DNA from: CAZYME01 sp964648115
GTDB lineage: Bacteria > Pseudomonadota > Gammaproteobacteria > Legionellales > Legionellaceae
Assembly (NCBI GenBank): GCA_964648115.1
Contig: CAZYME010000013.1
Span: 4,068-68,067, forward strand
Direction: 5' to 3'
DNA length: 64,000 nt
Of the stretch, positions 29,084-38,755 are shown one piece after another. How positions within the stretch are numbered: the first letter of the stretch is position 1; every line of letters begins with the position of its first letter. The position numbers and the translations under genes are program-made. The notes below the pieces were generated by a model. It saw only the letters and a list, made by a program, of their open reading frames with translations, searched no databases and was not told where the DNA came from.

Positions 29084-29187
29084 ACGCCCAGAGCCTAACC
29101 TACAATCACACCCTAAAAGAACCCTACACTTCGCAACGCATGATTAAAGCGGTATACTCTAGCCTTTTGCTTGGTTTTTATACTCCA

Positions 29188-30141
29188 ATGAAGTTATTGT
29201 ATGGTTTTCAACAAATTGCGGAGCTTGGCCTAGGGTCAGTAGCTACTATTGGTAACTTTGATGGTGTCCATCGCGGGCATCAAGCATTGTTGGCTATGTT
29301 GCGCTCTCAAGCTTCTCGCATGCAGTTACCTATGGTAGTCATGTTGTTTGAGCCACAGCCCGGTGAGTATTTTTATGGCAAAGAAGCACCTGCTAGGCTT
29401 TCTAGCCTGCGAGAAAAACTTGAGATGCTCCGTCAATGTGGAGCTGATTATGTTTTTTGCCTGAAATTCAATCAAGAATTGGCCTCAATGCCTGCTGTAG
29501 CATTTGCTGAGCGCTTTATTTTTTCTTTACTTCAAGCTAAATACTTATTGATTGGAGAAGATTTTCGTTTTGGTCATGATAGGATTGGTGATGTTTCGCT
29601 GCTTAATGAGCTGGGTAGCCAACAGGCGTGCATTGTACAAAGATTCTCCGACTTTTTTATTGATACACAACGAGTAAGCTCAACAAAGATTCGCCATGCA
29701 CTAAAAGACGGTAAGCTTGATTATGCAGCTAAGCTTTTAGGTCGTCCGTATAACATGTGTGGCCGCATTGTTCGCGGCGCTGGTCGGGGGCGGCAGTGGG
29801 GTATTCCTACCGCGAACGTAAACATGCATCACAAAGTGTTGCCCTTGACAGGGGTTTTTTGTGTGCGGGTGAGGAGACAGGGAAAGCCTTTATTAACGGG
29901 TGTTGCAAATATTGGATGTCGCCCAACCATTGATGGCACTAAAAATATTCTCGAAATTCATTTGTTTGATACAAATGAATCGCTGTATGGTGAGATGGTG
30001 CAGGTGTATTTCTTACATAAACTACGTGACGAAGTAAAATTTTCTTCAGTGGATGATTTAATCGTGCAGATTCATAATGATATAGCTGCAGCGAAGGTTT
30101 ATTGCGAGCAAGGCTGTGAGATAGCTTGCGGGTTAGATTAA
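29188..30141 (+). CDS. ribF: Bifunctional riboflavin kinase/FAD synthetase
   Basis: Phosphorylates riboflavin to FMN and adenylates FMN to FAD. 317 residues: N-terminal nucleotidyltransferase domain with TIGNFDGVHRGHQALL and LIGEDFRFGHDRIGD, TRVSSTKIR-like segment (QRVSSTKIRHAL), then the C-terminal riboflavin kinase domain (about 185-310) with GRGRQWGIPTANV and CRPTIDG. The chosen ATG matches family N-termini (MKLLYGFQQI); a longer frame upstream runs through a repeat and is rejected. ribF-ileS-lspA is the usual order. Confidence 0.95.
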   Translation: MKLLYGFQQIAELGLGSVATIGNFDGVHRGHQALLAMLRSQASRMQLPMVVMLFEPQPGEYFYGKEAPARLSSLREKLEMLRQCGADYVFCLKFNQELASMPAVAFAERFIFSLLQAKYLLIGEDFRFGHDRIGDVSLLNELGSQQACIVQRFSDFFIDTQRVSSTKIRHALKDGKLDYAAKLLGRPYNMCGRIVRGAGRGRQWGIPTANVNMHHKVLPLTGVFCVRVRRQGKPLLTGVANIGCRPTIDGTKNILEIHLFDTNESLYGEMVQVYFLHKLRDEVKFSSVDDLIVQIHNDIAAAKVYCEQGCEIACGLD

Positions 30142-30143
30142 AA

Positions 30144-30224
30144 GTAGCCTGGATGAAGCGTAGCGTAATCCGGGAGGTTGGTGCGCCAGAAATCCCGGAT
30201 TACGCTACGCTTCATCCAGGCTAC
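30144..30224. repeat. Family A' palindromic repeat between ribF and ileS
   Basis: GTAGCCTGGATGAAGCGTAG to CTACGCTTCATCCAGGCTAC, arms of about 35 bases with a short centre. It is a variant of family A in which GTATGGAGC becomes GGATGAAGC and the inner motif is TAATCCGGG. It starts two bases after the ribF stop and may act as an attenuator of ribF-ileS readthrough. Confidence 0.85.
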
Positions 30225-30284
30225 AGTTCTTATGGCTATGAAAGCTTACGATTTTTTATTTATGTAAAACATTAGGTAAATAAT

Positions 30285-33083
30285 ATGACAGAGTACAAAG
30301 ACACGCTGAACTTACCCAACACAGCTTTCCCAATGAAAGCAAACTTATCCCAACGTGAACCGCAAATGCTGGCGGAATGGGTAACAAAAGGCGTGTATGA
30401 GAAAATTCGTACTGTGCGAGCAGGCGGTAAGCGCTTTATTTTGCATGATGGGCCTCCCTATGCAAATGGTCATTTACATTGCGGTCATGCCCTAAACAAA
30501 ATCCTTAAGGATATCATTGTTAAATCTAAAACATTTAGCGGTTATGACGCGCCTTTTGTACCTGGCTGGGATTGTCATGGCCTGCCAGTAGAACTTAATG
30601 TAGAGAAAAAAATCGGAAAGGCAGGCGTTAAAGTTAGTGCGCGTGAATTTCGTAGCAAATGCCGTGAGTATGCTGCCAGTCAAGTTGATATTCAACGTGA
30701 TGAATTTCAACGTTTAGGGGTTTTTGGTGATTGGCAAAACCCTTATACCACCATGAATTATACCTACGAGGCAAACATTGTGCGCGCCTTGGCAAAAATT
30801 ATTGACAATGGCCATTTGCATCAAGGCTTTAAGCCTGTGCACTGGTGTATTGATTGCGGCTCAGCGCTTGCCGAGGCAGAAGTAGATTATGAAGATAAAA
30901 TATCATCTTCTATCGATGTTGCTTTTCATGCGGTCGATCCAAAAATATTGCTAGCCAAATTTGGCACTAATTTGCCACAAAAGCCAGTCATTGTACCTAT
31001 TTGGACAACCACACCTTGGACGTTACCAGCAAATGAGGCGGTGTGCCTTCATCCTGATGTTCAGTACACACTTGTTGATGCAGGTGACCAGTATTTTGTT
31101 CTGGCTACCGAGTTGGTCGCACCTGTGATGACAAGATTTAATATTGCGAAATTTTCTGAGTTAAGCACCGTTAAAGGTCGTGTATTAGATAAGTTACCAC
31201 TACAGCACCCGTTCAATGAACGTCAAGTTCCTCTGGTAATGGGGGAGCATGTGACAATTGATTCAGGCACGGGTTGTGTGCATACAGCACCCGCGCATGG
31301 GCCAGACGATTATCAGGTCGGTCAAGCGTATGATTTACCACTAATTAACCCAGTGCTTGCCAATGGTTGTTATGCGCCGGATGTTCCATTATTTGCAGGC
31401 CTTTCTGTGCTGAAAGTAAATGAGCAAATTCTTGACGTATTACGTGAGCATCAAACGTTATTGCACGACGAAAAGCTTAGTCATAGTTATCCTCATTGCT
31501 GGAGACATAAGACCCCAATGATTTTCCGAGCTACCCCGCAATGGTTTGTTTCGATGGATAAAAATGGGTTGCGTAATAAATTAATGGAACAAATTGGCCA
31601 TGTAAATTGGGTGCCTGATTGGGGTAAAGCGCGCATAAGCAATATGGTGGAAAGCAGGCCTGACTGGTGTGTATCTCGTCAAAGAGCATGGAACACGCCT
31701 ATGCCGCTGTTTGTACACAAATCTACCCGCGCTTTGCATCCTGATACTGTGCAGTTGATAGAGAAAATTGCTATGCGAATTGAGCAGGGCGGAATGGATG
31801 CTTGGTTCGATTTAGATATAGGCGAGTTTCTAGGGAAGGATGCTGAATTTTACGAAAAAATTAACGATACATTAGATGTGTGGTTTGACTCAGGCGTCTC
31901 GCATTACTGTGTCTTGAAGCAGGGAGATAGCTTGGGTATGCCTGCTGATGTTTATTTTGAAGGTTCTGATCAGCATCGTGGTTGGTTCAATTCTTCACTA
32001 ACAACAGCTGTTGCGATGTATGGTACGCCTCCCTATAAAACCGTACTTACCCATGGTTATACAGTCGATGCTGAAGGCAAAAAGCTGTCTAAATCTAAAG
32101 GAAATTACATAGCACTGGATAAGCTAATCAATCAGCATGGTGCTGATATCCTGCGTTTATGGGTAGCTTCAACAGATTATCGTAACGAAGTTAGTATTTC
32201 TGATGAAATTATCAAACGCAATGCAGATGCTTATCGACGTATTCGAAATACAGCGCGGTTTTTACTAGCTAATTTATTTGATTTTGTGCCAGAGAAGGAT
32301 AGCGTAGAAGAGGATCAATTAGTTGAATTAGATCGATGGGCTATAAAACGCTGTCAGCAATTGCAGGAAGAAATACTGAGCGCTTATGAACAGTATCACT
32401 TTCATGTGATCTACCAAAAAATCCATAATTTCTGTGCTGTAGATATGGGTAGTTTTTACCTTGATATTATCAAAGACAGGCAGTACACGACGCCTGTTAA
32501 TAGTATCGCAAGGCGTTCATGCCAAACGGCAATGTATCATATCGTTAAGGCGCTAACATGTTGGTTAGCTCCGATTTTATCATTCACTGCAGAAGAGATT
32601 TGGCAATCTATTCCAGGCTTTAAGGGCGAGTCGATTTTTGTTGAGCAGTGGTATCAAGCTTGGCCTAAAGTAGGTAACGTGAAAATGAGTGATTGGCAGC
32701 AATTTCAGGCTATTCGCGATGAGGTTAATAAGGCTTTGGAGAGTCAGCGCCAGGCCGGTTTGATTGGTTCCGCTTTGGCTGCGGAAGTAACGTTATATGC
32801 TGAGGATGGTGTGCGATCAATTCTTGATAGACTTGGAGATGAGTTGCGGTTTATTTTGATTACTTCTGCTGCTGTGGTACGTCCAATGAGTGAGCGTACT
32901 GAGGACGCCATCTTAAATGAAGAGTTGGGAGTAGCTATCGGAGTTAAAGCTAGTGCTCACCCTAAATGTGGTCGTTGTTGGCATCGTTGTGAAGATGTGG
33001 GCACACATGTTGAGCACCCTGAGTTGTGTGGGCGCTGTGTAGGTAATATTAGCGAGAAACCAGAGTTGAGGCATTTTGCATGA
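30285..33083 (+). CDS. ileS: Isoleucyl-tRNA synthetase
   Basis: Charges tRNA-Ile, with editing of valine. The 932-residue class I enzyme has the HIGH-type motif [16 protein letters not shown] near residue 57, an editing CP1 domain (about 190-400, [13 protein letters not shown]), KKLSKSKGN near residue 604 and a C-terminal zinc-binding domain with CGRCWHRC and CGRCVGN. The length is normal for the bacterial zinc-containing type. It overlaps lspA by 4 bases. Confidence 0.97.
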   Translation: MTEYKDTLNLPNTAFPMKANLSQREPQMLAEWVTKGVYEKIRTVRAGGKRFILHDGPPYANGHLHCGHALNKILKDIIVKSKTFSGYDAPFVPGWDCHGLPVELNVEKKIGKAGVKVSAREFRSKCREYAASQVDIQRDEFQRLGVFGDWQNPYTTMNYTYEANIVRALAKIIDNGHLHQGFKPVHWCIDCGSALAEAEVDYEDKISSSIDVAFHAVDPKILLAKFGTNLPQKPVIVPIWTTTPWTLPANEAVCLHPDVQYTLVDAGDQYFVLATELVAPVMTRFNIAKFSELSTVKGRVLDKLPLQHPFNERQVPLVMGEHVTIDSGTGCVHTAPAHGPDDYQVGQAYDLPLINPVLANGCYAPDVPLFAGLSVLKVNEQILDVLREHQTLLHDEKLSHSYPHCWRHKTPMIFRATPQWFVSMDKNGLRNKLMEQIGHVNWVPDWGKARISNMVESRPDWCVSRQRAWNTPMPLFVHKSTRALHPDTVQLIEKIAMRIEQGGMDAWFDLDIGEFLGKDAEFYEKINDTLDVWFDSGVSHYCVLKQGDSLGMPADVYFEGSDQHRGWFNSSLTTAVAMYGTPPYKTVLTHGYTVDAEGKKLSKSKGNYIALDKLINQHGADILRLWVASTDYRNEVSISDEIIKRNADAYRRIRNTARFLLANLFDFVPEKDSVEEDQLVELDRWAIKRCQQLQEEILSAYEQYHFHVIYQKIHNFCAVDMGSFYLDIIKDRQYTTPVNSIARRSCQTAMYHIVKALTCWLAPILSFTAEEIWQSIPGFKGESIFVEQWYQAWPKVGNVKMSDWQQFQAIRDEVNKALESQRQAGLIGSALAAEVTLYAEDGVRSILDRLGDELRFILITSAAVVRPMSERTEDAILNEELGVAIGVKASAHPKCGRCWHRCEDVGTHVEHPELCGRCVGNISEKPELRHFA

Positions 33084-33547
33084 AGAAATGGCCATGGTTT
33101 GTGTTGGTGCTTGTGGTTATTTGTCTGGATCAAGCGAGTAAGTATTGGGCCTCATTGGATTTAATGCTATATCATCCTAAACCTATTTTCCCGATGTTTA
33201 GTTTAACGCTTGCTTATAATACGGGAGCTGCATTTAGTTTTTTGCATAATGCGGGCGGCTGGCATCGGTGGTTTTTTACAGGTTTTAGTCTCATCATGAG
33301 CATCGCATTGATTATTTGGATCATTCGCTTGCCGTCTGTTGCACGTTTGCAGTTGGCAGCGTTGAGTCTAATTTTGGGTGGTGCTATTGGTAATCTAATC
33401 GATCGGGCTCTTTTTGGTTTTGTTATTGATTTTATTGATGTTTATTACAAAAATCATCACTGGCCTGTATTTAATATAGCAGATAGCGCTATATGTATAG
33501 GTGCGGTTTTGCTGTTGATTGATTTGTGTAAAAACAATCGTACTTAG
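33080..33547 (+). CDS. lspA: Lipoprotein signal peptidase (signal peptidase II)
   Basis: Inner-membrane aspartyl protease that removes prolipoprotein signal peptides. 155 residues with four hydrophobic segments. Catalytic aspartates are in [14 protein letters not shown] (NxxDR) and [12 protein letters not shown] (FNxAD). It is translationally coupled to ileS. The usual downstream fkpB/ispH genes are absent; repeats follow. Confidence 0.96.
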   Translation: MKKWPWFVLVLVVICLDQASKYWASLDLMLYHPKPIFPMFSLTLAYNTGAAFSFLHNAGGWHRWFFTGFSLIMSIALIIWIIRLPSVARLQLAALSLILGGAIGNLIDRALFGFVIDFIDVYYKNHHWPVFNIADSAICIGAVLLLIDLCKNNRT

Positions 33548-33548
33548 C

Positions 33549-33626
33549 TTCTTTTTAAACTGCGTCTAAAAGTCGGTCCTGGTGCCTCACGAGCCCACCC
33601 TTCCGCGCCACCCTTCGTTTAAAATC
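33549..33626. repeat. Family D repeat, short copy
   Basis: Bounded by TTCTTTTTAAAC and CCACCCTTCGTTTAAAA, with GGTCCTGGTGCCTCA inside. The reverse complement of the same boundaries and core occurs at 58884-59009, there about 45 bases longer. The ends TTTTTAAAC and GTTTAAAA are themselves near-inverted. Confidence 0.6.
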
Positions 33627-33680
33627 GTAAGTTTTTTCTAGCTTAAGGACAGAGATTCCCGTACCACTCCCTTTTAAATG

Positions 33681-33710
33681 TAGCCCGTATGGAGCGAAGC
33701 GGAATGCGGG
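33681..33710. repeat. Family A repeat, single arm
   Basis: TAGCCCGTATGGAGCGAAGC plus GGAATGCGGG without a partner arm, in the gap between lspA and the KDPG-aldolase-like gene. Identical in its 30 bases to the arm at 10081-10110. Confidence 0.7.
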
Positions 33711-33749
33711 AATGGACTCCCGGTTTGACCCACTACAATAGCATTAAAC

Positions 33750-34331
33750 CTACACTATCCAGGTTGTGGTCTTAGAATCCATCAATGCTTGCAATTGTTT
33801 ATTTTCAGGATTAATAACACTAACTGCAGCAACAGCAGGCAAATTGAGGAAATGCTCTACTTCATCCCATTCAACTTCGGCGGGGAATAGTCGAAGCAGT
33901 GGTAGGTATTTATTTAATAACGTACAAAATCCAAGATTGGCGGGGAAAGGCCTAACTTGTTGGCACCCTACAGCAGCTGCTCCCATGGCTTCGGATAGCG
34001 TCGCGACGCCGGGCAGGTAATTGATAGAATAAATGCCTGCTGTCTGTGCGATTGCTGGGAGGAACCCTGGGCTAGTGACGAAGTGTACGCCTGCTTTATA
34101 ACAGTCTTCTAGTTGTTGGGTATTTACAATGTTTCCCGCACCAATGCGTAGCATGGGGAAATGGTGTAAAGCGCTGCCTAATAAACTTTGATCGACGCAA
34201 TTAATTTCAACTGTTGCAAGCCCTAACTCCGCAATTTTATGAAGTTTATCAAACAAGAGAGCATCAACATCAAGTGTAATAATGATTGGTTGATTGCCAG
34301 TTATTTTTTCCATAATTGCATCGTTTCTCAT
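33750..34331 (-). CDS. KDPG/KHG aldolase-like protein lacking the Schiff-base lysine
   Basis: 193 residues of the Eda (2-keto-3-deoxy-6-phosphogluconate aldolase) TIM-barrel family. Recognisable parts are PIIITLDVDA at the N-terminus, VEINCVD with the conserved Glu, RIGAGNIVNTQQLEDCYKAGVHFVTSPGF and LPGVATLSEAMGA. In true aldolases the LKFFPAE motif carries the catalytic lysine; here the aligned segment is VRPFPAN, so Lys is replaced by Arg. The PTGGI phosphate-binding motif is also missing (FPAEVEW instead). It is probably not a standard aldolase and may be a pseudoenzyme or have a different substrate. The start could also be 34313. No Entner-Doudoroff neighbour is present. Confidence 0.75.
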   Translation of the reverse strand: MRNDAIMEKITGNQPIIITLDVDALLFDKLHKIAELGLATVEINCVDQSLLGSALHHFPMLRIGAGNIVNTQQLEDCYKAGVHFVTSPGFLPAIAQTAGIYSINYLPGVATLSEAMGAAAVGCQQVRPFPANLGFCTLLNKYLPLLRLFPAEVEWDEVEHFLNLPAVAAVSVINPENKQLQALMDSKTTTWIV

Positions 34332-34459
34332 TCTACAAGATTTTATTATGGTAGAAGAGTTGGGTCTTGTTGGCAATCGATTTTTAGGTGTGCACTAGTG
34401 TTTGATTGTAAAATAATACTGCCATACAATTTACGAAAATTTTAACCATCAGGATTACA

Positions 34460-35854
34460 GTGATAATCAGTACCCGTGCATTCTGGACCCTTCTAGCAAT
34501 GACTGTCATGGTCGCGCTTTATAATGCCTATGGGACGCCTATGCACCCTGATGAGCCATATTATTGGCAGTGGAGCCGTCATCTAGCTTTGTCTTATTAT
34601 GATGGCCCTCCATTGATGGCTTATATCATTCGTCTTGTTACATCACTTGTGGGAAATACCCTATTTGGAGTAAAACTAAGTGCTGTGCTTTGTACAAGTA
34701 CAGGTGTGTTTTTTGTCTATCGATTAGCGCGGGTCATGTTTGATGAGACAGTAGCTTACACTTCATTGCTGATAGTCATGCTGACACCTATTACTCAAGC
34801 CTGGTATCTATTTAGCTTATTAGATCCCGCGCTTTTTTGCTTTTGGAGTGTCACCTTATATTGTTTTTATATGGCGATTGCTGAAAATAGCAATAAGTAT
34901 CGTTATTTAGCTTCTATCAGCTTGGGGCTAACTGTTTTAGCCAAATACCCCGGGGTATTGTTAGGTGTTTCTTTTTTCATTTATTTAGTCATTTCAAAAA
35001 CGTATCGCAAAGAATTAAAAAACATACATTGGTATGTTGGAGTGGTTATTGCCCTATTGGTGGTCAGCCCGGTGTTTATTTGGAATTGGAAACATGATTT
35101 TATCGGTTTTCTTTATCAATATAACCATGGTATTGCGCAAGAAAAAATATTCCAATGGCGTTTGATGTTAGCTTTCATCGGCGGGCAAATGGGGGTGGTT
35201 AACCCGCTTTTCTTTATTGGGGCATGCTACTCTATCACCCGTTATTGGAAAGAAGTGGTTCGAAATGAAAAGCTACTTTATTTAGCAATCCCTTTTTTGG
35301 TAACGCTCCTCTTTTTCTTATACGAGGGGGTATACAAAAAATCTCAAGCTCAATGGTCTTCTTGCGCCTATATCAGTATAACCATCTTGTTGGCTTATGT
35401 TATTGTTAATTATAATAAAAAGAAATTTTATAAAGCGCTTATCATATCAAATATCGTACTCATCATTGCTATGCGCTGCGTGGTTTTAACCCCATTCACA
35501 GCCTTTAGTAAATATTTATGGGATCCGACGTTAATAGCACAAGCTAATTCTGCGTATCATAAAGGTGATGTCATTATTAGTGATCACTATGTAACCGCCT
35601 CACTTTTTGCCTTTTTTTTAAAAGACCAGCCGCAGGTATATATTCTTGATGATACGCAGGAGTATCAGTATTGGAGCGACTCTATATTACAAAAAATTCG
35701 CTCAGGGGAGATTAATTCAGCGGTATATATTGGCTCTCCAGACAACATTCAGCGCATTGAGCCATTTTTTAAACACAAACTATTAACACAAGAGATCCCT
35801 TATCGCCAGTATCAAAAACAACATGTAGTAAGTATTTATAAGGTGTGGAGCTGA
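34460..35854 (+). CDS. GT39/GT83-type membrane glycosyltransferase (ArnT/PMT-like)
   Basis: 464-residue polytopic inner-membrane protein (about 10-12 hydrophobic segments). The first periplasmic loop holds the HPDEPYYWQWSRHLALSYYDGPPL motif, the acidic site of the ArnT/PMT superfamily that transfers sugars from polyprenyl phosphate carriers. Hydrophobic segments fill residues 50-360, and a soluble periplasmic C-terminal domain (about 370-464) follows. Likely acceptors are lipid A, LPS core or protein, but the specific one cannot be read. No adjacent arn or LPS gene supports aminoarabinose transfer. Confidence 0.82.
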   Translation: MIISTRAFWTLLAMTVMVALYNAYGTPMHPDEPYYWQWSRHLALSYYDGPPLMAYIIRLVTSLVGNTLFGVKLSAVLCTSTGVFFVYRLARVMFDETVAYTSLLIVMLTPITQAWYLFSLLDPALFCFWSVTLYCFYMAIAENSNKYRYLASISLGLTVLAKYPGVLLGVSFFIYLVISKTYRKELKNIHWYVGVVIALLVVSPVFIWNWKHDFIGFLYQYNHGIAQEKIFQWRLMLAFIGGQMGVVNPLFFIGACYSITRYWKEVVRNEKLLYLAIPFLVTLLFFLYEGVYKKSQAQWSSCAYISITILLAYVIVNYNKKKFYKALIISNIVLIIAMRCVVLTPFTAFSKYLWDPTLIAQANSAYHKGDVIISDHYVTASLFAFFLKDQPQVYILDDTQEYQYWSDSILQKIRSGEINSAVYIGSPDNIQRIEPFFKHKLLTQEIPYRQYQKQHVVSIYKVWS

Positions 35855-35878
35855 ATCAAGGACGTCATCAAAACAATA

Positions 35879-35934
35879 TAGCGAGTATGTAGCGAAGCGG
35901 AATGCGTGATTACTGCTTCGCTACATACGGGCTA
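35879..35934. repeat. Family A repeat, diverged copy
   Basis: TAGCGAGTATGTAGCGAAGC pairs with GCTTCGCTACATACGGGCTA; shorter than other copies and with GTAGC replacing GGAGC. It sits between the convergent glycosyltransferase and coiled-coil genes and may serve as a bidirectional terminator. Confidence 0.65.
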
Positions 35935-35947
35935 GATGATATATTTA

Positions 35948-37597
35948 TTACGCCATCCCACGTGGTCTCGTACTGAAAGGCGACGGAGCCGTAGAGGGGG
36001 TTTTTAAATCTTGCTCTACTATGTCGGGTTTACTAGTATTTAACCAAGCCCGCCCTACAGATTTCATAGCCAATAAATTAGTCATGGTTGCTGGTGGAAT
36101 AGGCATGCCAGGTTTTAATTCATTTAATTGTTTTTTGAGTGCAGGGCTAGTCTCTACACCTGAGAGCGTAGTTTGGAGCCACTGGATAGCCCTAGGTGTG
36201 GGGCTGCTAGCCATTAAACGAAGAATATGCCGATAGCTCTCTGTGAGCTCCTCTTTGTTTGCGGCAGGGCGTGGAGAAGGTGTAGGTGCAGCAGAAGGAG
36301 CAATTGGGGTCATTTTTAAAGCAGGAGCCTTTGCTGGTGGCCTTAGTGCTAACTCAGCTTTTGAGCTGGCTTCTTGCAAAGTTGAAAGTTGCTTTGCTAA
36401 CAATAATAGGTCTCGCTGCAGTAGGTCACTTTGCGCAATTAAAGCATCACGCGGAGCATTTTCCAGTTGGTGGTTATGGTGGACTAACCGTCTTACGCTC
36501 ATTGTTTCTTCTTTATTCAGCTGCTTAAATCCATTTTCAGCGGAGTTCCTTTCTTCAGCGGTCATACCCTCAAGTTCTTGCCCCACTCGAAGTAAATAAT
36601 GCTTGCCATTATCTTCAACGATTTTATTTTCCAAAGCTAAAACGTACGCTGCGTTAGAAAAAGACGTTGTAGGTTTATGTTGATCGTCATACATGATGCT
36701 CTTTCCTTCCGAAACGGAGAGCATTTCACGTAACATGGCAGCTTGTAGGTTTAGCGCATTACCCGTATTCATTAATATCCGCGCTTGCTCTTCTTGATCA
36801 TTTTCCAGAGCGGCAGATACTGCATCGGCATTTTCAAAAATCTGCTGTGTAATAGCTTTTAATAGAGTTTCAGTTTTTTCAGCGAGGGAAGAACCTTCAG
36901 TTGAGGATGTTTTAGGCCCTGATTCCATTAGCGCTGCAAATTTGGCATGCGCATCATCAAGATGTGAATTGAAAGTAGCATATTTTGCCTGAGTTGCTTG
37001 GTGTATGGGTTCCATCTCAGCTAATTGTTTTTCTAACTGTTCAGACTGGGCTATTGTGTTATGTAGCATTGCTTCAACTTGAGCCGCAGGGCTTGTATAG
37101 TTATTCAATTCATGTGACACGTTCTCTGCAGGGGTAGCAGCTTGTAGATGTAGCGTTTTTTCGCCATTCAAGGCTTTCGAGAACTCTTCTAGAGCATGAT
37201 TAATTGATTCATGCGCGTGTGCATTGCGTTTGTAAAGTAGGCCAAGCATTAGGAAAGCCGCCCATAATTTTTTATGGAGTAAATGCTCTCGCTGTTCAAA
37301 TCGTGCATTTTCTATGGCAGCGATTTCAGCCAAGGCCTCTTCAATCATGGCCTCTAGTAGGGCTTCACCGGCAGGGGACTCTGCAAATAAACGGGTTTCT
37401 TCTGGGGTTTTTACGCCGAAACGGGCAAGACGCTCAAGCACAGGAAGGTCAGCTTTAGGCATCTCTTTATTTTGAGCACTCCATTGTTTAAGCTGTGCAA
37501 TTACAGATTCAATTTGTTTTTTATCAGCATTTTTCAGCTGTAAAATCTCTTTAAAATCCTGTGCAGCTTGAGTGGCTTTAGGGTTTCTTCCTGGCAT
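35948..37597 (-). CDS. Large coiled-coil orphan; candidate secreted effector
   Basis: 549 residues, no recognised family, no signal peptide. The N-terminal 130 residues are helical, followed by one short hydrophobic stretch (AAFLMLGLLY, about 115-125). Extensive coiled-coil heptads follow (about 165-260 and 335-415). A Pro/Ala-rich linker (about 415-445) leads to a final helical domain and a proline-rich tail ending RPRGMA. The opening MPGRNPKATQ and general build resemble the 355-residue orphan at 10161. Long coiled coils are common in effectors of intracellular gammaproteobacteria, but no PmrA box is visible and function is unknown. Confidence 0.7.
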   Translation of the reverse strand: MPGRNPKATQAAQDFKEILQLKNADKKQIESVIAQLKQWSAQNKEMPKADLPVLERLARFGVKTPEETRLFAESPAGEALLEAMIEEALAEIAAIENARFEQREHLLHKKLWAAFLMLGLLYKRNAHAHESINHALEEFSKALNGEKTLHLQAATPAENVSHELNNYTSPAAQVEAMLHNTIAQSEQLEKQLAEMEPIHQATQAKYATFNSHLDDAHAKFAALMESGPKTSSTEGSSLAEKTETLLKAITQQIFENADAVSAALENDQEEQARILMNTGNALNLQAAMLREMLSVSEGKSIMYDDQHKPTTSFSNAAYVLALENKIVEDNGKHYLLRVGQELEGMTAEERNSAENGFKQLNKEETMSVRRLVHHNHQLENAPRDALIAQSDLLQRDLLLLAKQLSTLQEASSKAELALRPPAKAPALKMTPIAPSAAPTPSPRPAANKEELTESYRHILRLMASSPTPRAIQWLQTTLSGVETSPALKKQLNELKPGMPIPPATMTNLLAMKSVGRAWLNTSKPDIVEQDLKTPSTAPSPFSTRPRGMA

Positions 37598-37629
37598 TTT
37601 TGAGCCCTTTGAAAAATGGTATTGCTATC

Positions 37630-37657
37630 ATTATACACGATACAACTGTATATTCAA
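37630..37657 (-). promoter_or_regulatory. Candidate sigma-70 promoter of the coiled-coil orphan
   Basis: Minus strand: TTGAAT (37657-37652), 16-base spacer, perfect TATAAT (37635-37630), 33 bases ahead of the start codon; an AAGGG site follows. Confidence 0.4.
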
Positions 37658-37708
37658 TATGCAAATTGGTTACATGAAAGCCTCCAAGAAAATCTGGCCT
37701 GCAATTAT

Positions 37709-37792
37709 AATGAGGCACTACGTTGAGTGCCCAGTATTTTATATATATGTAGGTTGGGTCATCGACCCAACAAGTGCACGTAGTGCCTCATT
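37709..37792. repeat. Composite palindrome (family E)
   Basis: AATGAGGCACTACGT (37709-37723) is repeated as its exact reverse complement (37778-37792). A second hairpin, TTGGGTC-ATC-GACCCAA, lies inside (37754-37770). Only this copy is seen in the window. It lies between the coiled-coil orphan and era. Confidence 0.7.
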
Positions 37793-37867
37793 GAGACTAA
37801 AGGCAGCACTATAAAAGATAAGAAGATACTGATAAAATGTTTTAAAAATAAACAGGATTAAGTAGTA

Positions 37868-38755
37868 ATGACAACATATTGTGGTTATATCGCTTTGGTA
37901 GGGCGTCCTAACGTGGGTAAATCAACGTTGCTCAACCGAATTTTACAACAAAAACTGAGTATTACTTCACGCAAGCCCCAAACGACTCGTCATAGTATTT
38001 TGGGTATTTGCACCGAAGGGGATTATCAATTTGTCTATGTAGATACGCCTGGAATTCATCAAGGCTCAAAAAAAACCATGAACCGGATGATGAATAAAAC
38101 GGCTATTAGTGTATTGCGAGATGTGGATACCGTTGCCTTTTTGGTAGATGGGACGCACTGGGAAGACGAAGATGAATATGTTCTAGAGTTGATTAAAAAA
38201 ACCGATGTTCCCTGTTTTTTGCTGGTTAACAAGGTTGATAAAATAGTAGATAAGACAAAATTGCTGCCATGGTTAGAGACATTGAGTCAACGCCATAATT
38301 TTAAGGCTATCATTCCTATATCTGCCAAAACCGGAGTGCAGGTTGATACTTTGCAGCAGAAAATACAAGAATTGTTACCCGAAGGCCCGCATTTATTCCC
38401 AGAGGATCAATTCACCGATCGCTCCACGAAATTTTTATGTGCCGAATTATTACGTGAGAAAATTTTCCGTCTATGTGGCCAGGAGCTACCTTATTCAACT
38501 AACGTTGAGATAGAGTCATATAAAGACGAAGGTGCTGTAATCCGTATTCACGCTTTGATTTTAGTCGAAAAAGAGAATCATAAGCGCATGGTGATTGGCG
38601 ATAAAGGCAAGAAGCTTAAGGAAATGGCAAGTACCGCGCGTGTTGATATGGAAAAAATGTTAGGGAAAAAGGTGTTCTTACAATGCTGGTGTAAAGTAAA
38701 ATCAGGATGGTCTGATGACGAGCGACTACTAAAACAACTTGGTTATGATAACTGA
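37868..38755 (+). CDS. era: GTPase Era
   Basis: Essential GTPase binding the 16S rRNA 3' end during 30S assembly. 295 residues with G1 GRPNVGKSTLLN, G2 SRKPQTTRH, G3 DTPGIH, G4 NKVDK, G5 SAKTG and a C-terminal KH domain (about 200-280, VIGDKGKKLKEMAS). The stop lies inside the recO start region (overlap of 11 bases). rnc, usually just upstream, is not present here. Confidence 0.96.
   Translation: MTTYCGYIALVGRPNVGKSTLLNRILQQKLSITSRKPQTTRHSILGICTEGDYQFVYVDTPGIHQGSKKTMNRMMNKTAISVLRDVDTVAFLVDGTHWEDEDEYVLELIKKTDVPCFLLVNKVDKIVDKTKLLPWLETLSQRHNFKAIIPISAKTGVQVDTLQQKIQELLPEGPHLFPEDQFTDRSTKFLCAELLREKIFRLCGQELPYSTNVEIESYKDEGAVIRIHALILVEKENHKRMVIGDKGKKLKEMASTARVDMEKMLGKKVFLQCWCKVKSGWSDDERLLKQLGYDN

Noticed and set aside
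29032..29187. Longer ribF starting inside the upstream frame
   Set aside because: The extension runs through the family B palindrome and gives residues with no counterpart in RibF proteins.
33750..34331. Annotating the gene as eda (KDPG aldolase)
   Set aside because: The catalytic lysine and the phosphate-binding motif are not present, so the enzyme name would mislead.
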